The notes below the pieces were generated by a model. The model did no database searches and had not been told where the DNA came from. It saw only the letters and a list, made by a program, of their open reading frames with translations. Below are positions 47,401 to 55,400 of a stretch of DNA of 64,000 bases, in pieces (position 1 is the first letter of the stretch; each line of letters starts with the position of its first letter). The stretch lies in the NCBI RefSeq assembly GCF_000142905.1, contig NW_013657674.1, forward strand, positions 29,787 through 93,786. The letters are read 5' to 3'. This stretch comes from Thecamonas trahens ATCC 50062. Taxonomy: Eukaryota > Apusozoa > Apusomonadida > Apusomonadidae. A program made the translations under genes and the position numbers.

Positions 47401-48867
47401 CGTCGACCGTGCGGTGTGGACCGTAATCTCGGGATCAGCCCCAGCCTCGAGGAGCGCCGAGACTGCGCGGACGTAGTTGGCACCGGCGGCAACGTGCAGC
47501 AGAGTGCTGCCTTCCTTATCGCGCGTTCGAAGCATGCGCGACGATCGTGACCGCAGTAGAGCACCATTCTCGAGCAGAAACGCGGCTACGTCGAGATGGC
47601 GGGCCTTGATGGCACACTCGAGTGCAGAGCCGCTGGCGTTGTAGTAGTTGACGTCGGCGCCGGCGCCGATGAGCAGCTGGACAAGCGCCATCGAGCCACG
47701 GCTTGCCGCCAGCTGCAGCGGAGTTGTGTTGTCGCGTGCAAAGGCGTCGACAAGGGCGCCACCCTCAACGAGGCCCTTGGCCACGTAAAGCAACCCGTTG
47801 TGCGCCGCATAGTGGAGTGGGGTGTTCTTGAACCCGCGCCGCTCGGGCGTCCGCACATCCAGCCGCAGATGTGCAAACCGCGGTGCCGACCGCAGCGACG
47901 CTCGCAGCGACGCCCGCCCAGCTCGCGGCGTCTCGTCGGCCTCGGTGCCGTCGTCGCCGGCAAACCGGACAGCCGATACCGAAATCTCATCGCCGAGCCC
48001 TGCCGGCGCCGCCGACGCCTCGGCCGGCACCACAAACTCGAGCAGCGCGTACGCCACGTCTAGCTTCTCAAACTTGGCCGCCAGCAGGATCGGGGTCTCG
48101 CCTGCGCGCGACCGCGCGTTGAGTGTCGCCGGCAACAGCGCAGCCTGGACAATCTCGGCATTGCCGCGGACCACCGCGTGGTGAATGGGGAGGTATCCGG
48201 CCGAGTCCTTCTCCACCAGCGCACCCTTGTGCTCGGCGGCGTAGGCCAGGATCTTGCTCACCGCCGTTCCCCGCCGAATCATCTTGCTCAGCGTCGGCAG
48301 TCGCTTTGACTGCAGCGCAACCTGACCAACCATTGACTTGCTTGTTTCCGACGAAGGCTTGTCCGACGACTCGTCCACTGACTTGTCCGACGATTGCTTG
48401 TCGCCGGACCTGCCGGACTTGTCCGACGACGGCTCTGACGACCCAGCCTCGGCTTTCGCCTCGTTCTCACCTTGGTCATTGCCACCATCGTCATCGTCAT
48501 CGTCGTCCTCGTCGCCATCGTTCTCGCCAGTGTCCTCGCCAGTGCTCCCCTCATCGCCATTGTTCTCGCCAACATCATCGCCAGTGTCTCCGTCACCGCC
48601 GTCGTCACGGCCATCCTCCTCCCGTCTGCTGCCGTCGTCTCTGGAGCCATCACTCTCCTCATGCGCTGCACCTGACGCCGATGCCGACGCCGATGCCGAT
48701 GCCGATGCTGGTGCTGGTGCCGGTGCCGGTGCTGGTGCCGAGGCCGAGGCCGAGGCTGAGGCCGAGGCTGTGTCTGCCACAGGCACGGGCGGCAGTGAGC
48801 GCTTGCGGGACTTCTTGCTCCGGCTGCCCTTGCCCTTGCTCTTGCTCTTGCTCTTTTTCTTGCTCAT
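44404..48867 (-). CDS. Ankyrin-repeat, LRR-like, multipass membrane protein
   Basis: 1487 residues from the ATG at 48867 (MSKKKSKSKSKGKG). Regions in order: basic and Ala/Ser/Pro/Asp/Glu low-complexity (1-215); about eight ankyrin repeats (about 217-555, e.g. GFKNTPLHYAAHNGLLYVAK, NTTPLQLAASRGSMALVQLL, STPLHAAARAGHNLVVALL); RI-type LRR repeats (about 595-730, e.g. LRTLHLLACGLNAQQGKALA, LEELRLDGNNLT); a first TM segment (about 742-764); a cytosolic linker with a (S/T)KGKR hexapeptide array (about 922-980); then about eight TM helices (about 1095-1450). The C-terminal domain contains FIVVEFAQLTSLSLIP, NPFVLDLGGSRF and CWGTGHSLYVAF. I do not recognise that domain by name. Possibly a channel or transporter-like sensor regulated by the ankyrin part; inference. 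Confidence 0.8.
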   Translation of the reverse strand: MSKKKSKSKSKGKGSRSKKSRKRSLPPVPVADTASASASASASAPAPAPAPAPASASASASASASGAAHEESDGSRDDGSRREEDGRDDGGDGDTGDDVGENNGDEGSTGEDTGENDGDEDDDDDDDGGNDQGENEAKAEAGSSEPSSDKSGRSGDKQSSDKSVDESSDKPSSETSKSMVGQVALQSKRLPTLSKMIRRGTAVSKILAYAAEHKGALVEKDSAGYLPIHHAVVRGNAEIVQAALLPATLNARSRAGETPILLAAKFEKLDVAYALLEFVVPAEASAAPAGLGDEISVSAVRFAGDDGTEADETPRAGRASLRASLRSAPRFAHLRLDVRTPERRGFKNTPLHYAAHNGLLYVAKGLVEGGALVDAFARDNTTPLQLAASRGSMALVQLLIGAGADVNYYNASGSALECAIKARHLDVAAFLLENGALLRSRSSRMLRTRDKEGSTLLHVAAGANYVRAVSALLEAGADPEITVHTARSTPLHAAARAGHNLVVALLVNTGTTVGLLKSALNTPDASGRTPMDYACERGYSRAVRVFRKLGAVVTVAHINAACEGGQTELVGSLLTHVKDFHVESRHSGFLMVLAKALPSAKRLRKLTLVACDMGDAGALLIESLSGLRRFHTLVLERTTLADLAPTSGFVPSLARWLDYRVPAPAALRTLHLLACGLNAQQGKALAAALRNNATLEELRLDGNNLTTLDSVRSLMAAFRNHPHLKSASLKRVFGAGRYCELLSVYLAYLVFGLFVMISGILLAAQEYASASREYHGSSIACRPCYGSYAKRRARRARRAARWAAALQPDGDSASASSSQRDSCDDDDSDFVDLGSYSDSESEEQEEEARRSSKSSRKNKRTRASKSKKSRKSRKSNKGKSNKGKATVSSSLSLTPSDASRAVSASSTTPVSSDSVDMSASGAMRKRSTKGKRSTKGKRSTKGKRSTKGKRTAKGKRTTKGKRTTKGKRSTKGKRSIKTEATDGLATWGKVKSSSSSGSSVTYSDSGLRRKHGFDIASAAKRSEATLLPSLMCCDPCTGRLADHPSNASSSEADADRLNTARRGPTGFGIDFSRAMAAPMVTKLGTQMSAHLGTFALLLFPWIFPFWIMRAVAPSSWEQVAGLGTGVFLGALLCWMVLVFVLARADKFGTFTSINNPPTRVRPNFRNACALFFIVVEFAQLTSLSLIPAVEVYPSESSVDTIFNPFVLDLGGSRFLLAYWLSATIALLWWLLASYLAVNALSANLAGALSSIVWCEDISRFLAHTLFLAVTVNMFRMFKCDYSNVGSPFLAADPSLECWGTGHSLYVAFTMTILMVYVFSSAFIGLSFTVDYSGETDAQFVALYTLGERIVKLVASVGVVVLTESKAIGLVVLALGIALLAAVTHRYQPCPIRWVNTYKVIFYALSFWSVAVAALGVALDAHQSWALFIVLLIGWGLVLLVAGGVGPVIVSICRRQAITDDSDGDVRRPSRRNDDDAYEYTYESYASV

Positions 48868-49666
48868 GCTTTGTCTCTGTCCCAGCTGCCGTCGGCTTGT
48901 TCGCCTGCGACAACTGGTGCGCCGTCTACTTCCGCTGTCGAGCCTCCAATCAGTCGCCGTCCCCCCCCCGCTGCGCGGTGTTCCGCGACTCGCCGGGGCA
49001 CCCCCACCGGCCATACACGGCATAGCGCATTCAAATCAGTCGTCAACACCAATCAGACCATGGCACAAGGCCAACATATACTTTCGGTTGTGGATCACTG
49101 CAGTTTTGGATGTGCAGGCAGTATAGGCGACACAGTTGATGTCAAACAGCTCCGGGAGGCTACACCTTGCGCCTGCAATGGTGGGTCTCATCCCAAAGTT
49201 GATGCGTTTGGCCCAGCCCTTTCGGCGTTCGGCCACCGAGCCATTGATTTCGGCCATAGTCGGCTCGGTGAGGCGGATGAAGGACAGCGACCACGACCAC
49301 GAGAACGACCACGGCCACGAGAACGACCACGACCACGAGAACCACTGTATGTAATGACCCGCACCCCATCCTCATTCCCACATCGTCCCAACTACTTTAT
49401 CCCAACCTCCATCCCACCAACCTTCCCATCATCATGCTGCGCCTTTCCCACCACTGCAGCTCAGCAACCAACCATCTCTTGGAGTCCGAACGAAAAGCTG
49501 ATGCGACAGGCGGGCGGGCGGAAGGGGATGGGGGGGGGGGGATGGGGTGGCAACCCACGCCGTTTCCAACCGTAGCCACTGCAAGGCGAGCCCTTCTCCT
49601 CCTCCTCTTCTCGGTACCAGACTCGCACACTTTTCTCTGTCGTCACCTTCAGAAACAGTGCTCAGC
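48868..49666. other. Divergent spacer with CACGAC-type repeat
   Basis: 799 bp. A CCACGA/GAACGA hexamer patch lies at 49287-49344, and a poly-G run (about 49531-49540) precedes the phosphatase start. No gene. Confidence 0.5.
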
Positions 49667-52227
49667 ATGACGTCTTCATCTTCTTCTTCTTCGTCCTCGT
49701 CTTCTTCTTCCTCCTCCTCGTCGTCGTCGTCGGCTGCTTCGGCCTCGGCCTCAGCCTCCTCGTCGGCTTCTTGCGGCTCAGCATCGGGATCGGACTCGAG
49801 CTCGGGCTACGGTTCGGGCTCGGGCTCGGGCTCGTGCTCAGACTCGGCAGTGATGGGCCTTGGGCTGACGCAGGAGCAGATTGCCACCTTCCGGGTCAAG
49901 TTTGATGAGCTCGACGCCGACGGCTCGGGCTACATCACGGCCGACGAGCTGGGTGCGCTGGCGGCGGCGATTTCGACCGACGACGACGTGGCCGATGTCG
50001 ACGAGCTGATGGCCGAGGCCGACGTTGACGACGATGGCCAGATCTCGTTCTTTGAGTTTTGCAAGATCATGTCCGAGGCTCAGGCCGACAACTACCGGCT
50101 GATCTGGGAGGTCTACCGCTACGCCACCGGTGGCAGCGGCCTGCTCACCGAAAAGGCGCTGGGCAAGCTGATGAGCAAGGCGGGACGGGCCAAGTACGCC
50201 AAGTCCTCGGGATCGTCAATTGGCATGATCGACGAGGCCAACCTCCGCACGCTCCACGGCGTCAACCCGCTCTACACCCAGCAGGTGGCGGCGTCGGCCG
50301 ACCGCAGCGCACGCAAGAAGCTCATTTCAGTCCTTGAATCCGAGGAGCGCAAGGAGCTCTCGCTGGAGGCTTTCGCGCGTGCGCTTGGCCACGAGGGCAC
50401 CATCGACGAGCTCTCTGACCTCTCGGGCTCGGGCTCCGGTTCGGACACCGTCTCGGACAACGCGCCCAAGAGCCGCAAGCGCCGCGGTGGCCCCAAGCGC
50501 CGAGCCGGCCAGCGCGCCGGCGGTGTGCCCACCATTGCCGCTCATGAGTTCTTCCTCGGCAAGACGTACGACATCGAGTTCCAGCCGGCGCTCACCGTCA
50601 AGGAGCTGCACAAGGCTGTGGCCAAGGCTGCCGCCGAGCCCGTCGCCAACGTCCGCCTCTTCCACAACGGCTTTGAGCTCGAGGCCAAGGACGGGACCAC
50701 GTGCGGCGAGCTCGGCATGGAGGCGAACGAGACCCAAGTCCATGTCCTCTACCACCCGCGGACCAACAAGCTCTCGTGGGGCGACGCTGTCGGCGCCGAT
50801 GGCGAGCTGGACCTCGACGTCATCTTTAAGCACTTTGAGCACGAGGGTGCCATCTCGGACTCGTTTGCCAAAAAGCTGGTCAAGAAGGCGACCCGCCACT
50901 TTCAGGCCCAGCCGACCATGATCGAGGTCGCGGGCCCGATCACCGTCGTCGGTGACATCCACGGTCAGTTCTTTGACCTCCGCAACATCTTTGAGGCTGG
51001 CGGCGCTCTCGGCGACCGCAAATACCTCTTCCTCGGCGACTACGTCGACCGCGGCTACTTTTCGACCGAGACCGTGCTCTTCCTCCTCGCCGCCGTCCTC
51101 CGCTACCCGGACAAGGTCTTCATGCTCCGCGGGAACCACGAGTCGGCGTCGCAGGCCGCAAAGGCCTCCGGCTCCGGATCGGAGATCACCCGGAAGCTCT
51201 CGCAGAAGATGCTCGACTCGCTCATCAACATGTACCAGTCCATGTCGCCGTGCGCCCTTCTCGAGTCGACGCCTGGATCGGGCCACAAGTTCTTCTGCTG
51301 CCACGGTGGCATTGCCAAGGCCTTCCCCAAGGTCTCCAAGCTCGCCACCTTTGACCGCACACCCGAGGACGAGCGCATTGCTAAGGGCAAGCTCAAGGAG
51401 ATCATGTGGAACGATCCGGCGCCCGACCACGACTTTAGCGACGACGACGAGGCCCACCCAAGGGCTCGGACGCAAAGTGGCGCCTCGACAAGGTCGTCGA
51501 CGACGACGCTTCTGACTCGGCCTCGGGCGGAAGCTCCAAGCGCGATTGGGCAAAGTCCAAGCGTGGCCGCAACATCTACACCTTCTCGCTCGCCGCCACC
51601 AAGGCCTTCCTCGCCCGCAACAACATCCGCGGCATCATCCGCGGCCACCAGCAGAAGCCCGGCTACTCAGTCTCCAAGCCCGGCCCGTTTGGCATCCCGG
51701 CCGTTATCACCGTCTTCTCCGCCCCCAACTACGTTGACCAGTCGCTCGCCATGGGCGGCGTCGCCAAGTTTGACAAGGGCAACAAGCTCTCGCTCAAGGA
51801 GTACACCTGGTCCTTCCATCCCGTTTACCACAACGGCGCTCACCTGACCAAGCCGTTTGAGAAGAACTACGTCATGGAGGCCTTCCTCGTCTACCTCTCT
51901 CACTTCCATCCCAAGATCCTCAAGACCGTCTCGCTCGTCCACCTCCGCTCCACCATCGAGGCCCGTAAGTTCATCGCCGTCATGCGCGCACGTGGCCACG
52001 ACGTCACCCTCGCCGACCTGCAGGAGGCCACCTCGGACTGGGACTACCTCAAGGCTAACCTGCTCGAGGTCCTCTCCCACTCCAAGTCGCCCTCCGTCCG
52101 TGCCTTCCGCCGCGACAAGCTCAAGCGCAAGACCGGCTCCAACTGGGCCAAGGGCTTTGACCATCTCGCCTACTCGATCCTCGCCGAGGCCCAGAACGAG
52201 GTCGAGGAAATCACCTATGATGTCTAG
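49667..52227 (+). CDS. EF-hand/ubiquitin-like/PP2B-type protein phosphatase fusion, one apparent frameshift
   Basis: A poly-Ser start (MTSSSS...) precedes two calmodulin-type EF-hands: DELDADGSGYITADEL (about 80-95) and EADVDDDGQISFFEF (about 115-130). A ubiquitin-like domain lies at about 295-365 (TYDIEFQPALTVKELHKAV, VRLFHNGFELEAKDGTT). Then the PPP catalytic core: GDIHGQFFDL (about 428), GDYVDRGYFS (about 457), RGNHES (about 487) and CHGGI (about 544). The frame breaks at H-P in DEAHP; one extra C in CCC at 51457-51459 gives HPKGSDAKWRLDKVV and then NIYTFSLAATKAFLARNNI, RGIIRGHQQKPGY, FSAPNYVDQS and a calcineurin-like tail. Corrected length 853. The metal-site His in RGH is present. Calcium sensor and phosphatase are fused in one chain, unlike the separate A and B subunits of calcineurin. 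Confidence 0.85.
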
Positions 52228-52321
52228 CTGCACAGCTGTTTGTTGTCACGCCCTGTGCCACCATCGCCCATCAACCACCATCCTCCTCGATAAATCCTAG
52301 CCCATCTCAGCCAAGCCCTTG

Positions 52322-52390
52322 CTCTGGCTGTGTCAGCCGAGATGGGGCCATGTCACTGTGATGGCCCTATCTCAGCTGACACAGCCAGAG
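52322..52390. repeat. 30-bp inverted repeat (strong hairpin)
   Basis: Left arm 52322-52351, right arm 52361-52390, loop of 9 bases. The arms match at 28 of 30 positions; one mismatch is a G-U pair in RNA. It ends about 96 bp upstream of the probable start of the carotenoid fusion gene and about 95 bp downstream of the phosphatase stop, so it could be a 5' leader element, a terminator-like hairpin or a protein-binding site. A further copy of the short CATCTCAGCC segment lies at 52303-52312. Confidence 0.9.
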
Positions 52391-52486
52391 TCGCGATCCC
52401 CCGCCCACTGCCGGGACCACGCTCCCTCCCGCACCTACACCGACGAGCCGTCACGCCACTCATCTCCCCACTCCGCCTCTTCACAC

Positions 52487-55400
52487 ATGCCCCCACCCCC
52501 CTCTGGGACTGGCATGCATGGCCTCCCACGTCCATGGCGGCAACACCCGGCTCCGTGGCAGGCGTGTCTGACAAGAGCTGACGTTCGGTGCGTCGCATTG
52601 ATCCTTCTCCTGTCGGTGGTCATGGCTTCAGCTGGGGGCACTGCGAGCGGTCTGCATGGCAATGACGGGCGGCGGGGTGCTGGAAGCGATGATGCGCGTC
52701 AACATGTGGTTGTGATCGGTGCCGGGTATGCTGGGCTCTCGGCGGCGCTGGAACTGGCTCAACGAGGCTACAACGTGACGGTGTTCGAGAAGCTAGCCCA
52801 GGTCGGCGGGAGAGCCCAGGTCGTCACCTCGCCCGATGGCCGGTTTGTCTTTGATGCCGGGCCATCATGGTGGTGGATGCCTGAGCTGTATGATGCCGTA
52901 CTGGATCGATATGGCCTGGTTTCTCAGCTGGCGATGACTCGCCTCGATCCGGCGTACACTGTTGTGCTGCCGAACGAGGCCACCGTCCAGGTCCCGGGCT
53001 CGCTCCCGCAGCTGCTAGACCTGGCGGATGAACTTGATCCGGGCCACACTCTACGCGCACTCTTTGATGAGGCTAGTATCAAGTACAAGGCTGCCGTGGA
53101 CGAGTGGCTGTGGAAGCCGATGATCTCCTGGACCGAACTGATCGATCCGGGACTGGCGGCGGCGGCGCTTACGTCGGACATGCTTGGCTCTTTTGAGTCG
53201 CATGTGGCAGCACACACGGCCTCGCCACTTCTTCGCATGCTGCTCAAGTGGCCGGCGATTTTCATTGGCGCGTCTCCACGCGACGCCCCGGCGCTGTACT
53301 CGCTCATGACCTACGCGGGGCATGCCCGCGGAACATGGTACCCTGCGGGTGGACTCTCTGCGCCGGCGCGCGAGCTGGCGAACGCTGCTACGGCCGCCGG
53401 TGTGGTGATTCGCACTAACGAGCCTGTGATCAAGCTTAGTGCCACCGAATCGCACATTTCGTCGGTGTGTACTCCACAGCAGTGCGTCAGCGTCGACGGC
53501 GTTCTTGCGGCCGCCGACTACCACTATGTTGAGCAAGAGCTTCTCCCGCAGCATCTCCGGCGATACACATCGCGGTACTGGGCACGGCGGCAGCTCTCGC
53601 CATCGTGCATGCTCTTCTTCCTGGGTCTCGAGGAGGCTCTGCCGGGGCTCGGCCACCACACGTTCTTCTTTGACACTGGCCTCGACGAGCACCTGAGCCA
53701 AGTGTTTGACTTTGGCCAGCATGCGGCGGCGCCAACGTTCTACGTGACAGCGGCGGCGCGGACGGCTCCGGAGGGCGCGACTGCGCCTCCCGGCGGCGAC
53801 GCGCTCTTTGTTCTTGTGCCGATGGCATACGCTCTCAACGGGACCGACACGCCGGCGTTACGAGCGGCAGTCCTCGAGCAGGTGCTGGATCGCATGGATG
53901 CCCGGACGCCTCTGGCATCGGGCGCTTCTATCCGGAGTGTGCTTGCCTACAATGCGTCGTACGGGACTAGCGAGTTTGAGCTCGATTTTCATGCGCTCCG
54001 CGGCAACGCCTTTGGCCTCGCCAACATCCTCTCGCAGTCGCTGGTCTTCAAGCCGTCGATGACAAGTGGCGCACGCAACATGGTGTTTGCCGGGCACATG
54101 ACCAATCCTGGGCCGGGCGTGCCGCCGTCGATGATTTCCGGCATCGTCGCGGCAGGCGTGCTCGACGAACAGCTTTCCTCACACTCACATAGCACCGAGC
54201 TTGTGAATTTCATGCTGGTTGGCGCCAAGTGGGTGGCGTGCGGAGCAGTAGTGCTGCATGCGGCCGTGCTTGCAGCGGTCTTGCTCTCCACACGTGTTGC
54301 GTCGTACGCGCACTGCATCTCGCTGTTTTACCGACACGGGCGGACGTACTTTTTGGCGTCGACGCTTTTTGATCCGGTGCGGTTTGTGGATACGGCTGCC
54401 ATGTACGCCCTGTTCCGGGTTGCCGACGACTGTGTCGATGTTGTGGGTGCGAGCGCCGAGGCCAAGCGGGCTGCGCTGGGCAAGTTTATGGCCGCGTTCT
54501 GGGCCGGGCTTGAGGCGGGCGCAGGCGAGTATCACGAGCATCCCGTGCTTCCAGCGGTGATTGAGACGGTTCGCCGACGCGGATACTCGGCGAATTTGTT
54601 TGCCACCTTTTTCGCGTCAATGAGCATGGACGTGGAGACCAAGGTGTGCGAGACGTGGGACGAGACGTGGGAGTACATGCGCGGCTCGGCGGCTGTCATC
54701 GGCGACTTTATGCTCCCACTACTCATCCCGGGTGACGACGAGAAGGCAAAGAGAGCGCGAGCCAAGGCACTGGCCCATGCCCGCGATCTTGGGTATGGCT
54801 TTCAGCTGACAAACATGATCCGCGACATCGGCGAGGACCTGGAGCTCGGGCGCGAATATGTGCCGCGGGAAGAGTGCCGGGCACATGGGGTGACGCTTGC
54901 GGCACGCGCACCCGACGCGCCCGGGTGGCGCGGAACGATCGAGACGGTGATGGCCAAGGCCGAGGCTTGCTACGCGTCAGCAGACGTCGGAATTGCCATG
55001 CTGCCAGGCGATGTGAGGCCGGTGGTGGCACTCGCGCGAGCAATGTACTCGGAGTTACACCCTGCGATTCGAAGCGCCGAGTACAACGTGTTTAGCGGGC
55101 GTGTGGTTGTGTCTGGACGTCGCAAGCTGGAGCTTGCAGCTCGAATGGTACCGCTCCTACCACTGCTGCGGATAACGCTGGCCAAGACTTACGCCGCGGT
55201 GCTTTGTTGTGCTGTGGCTCTTGCCGAGCCTCTGGCTGGCGTTGCCTTTTTGGCGGCCGCGTTGAGCGAGTCGGAGAGGTGGATGCTGCCGAGCATGGTC
55301 TCCTACGCCGGGCTCCACGCCGTGGTCACGATTCCGCTTGTGTGTGGGGTGTGGGCTGTGGCGGTGCGCCGGGCGCCGACAAGACTCTTGGCCGCAGGCG

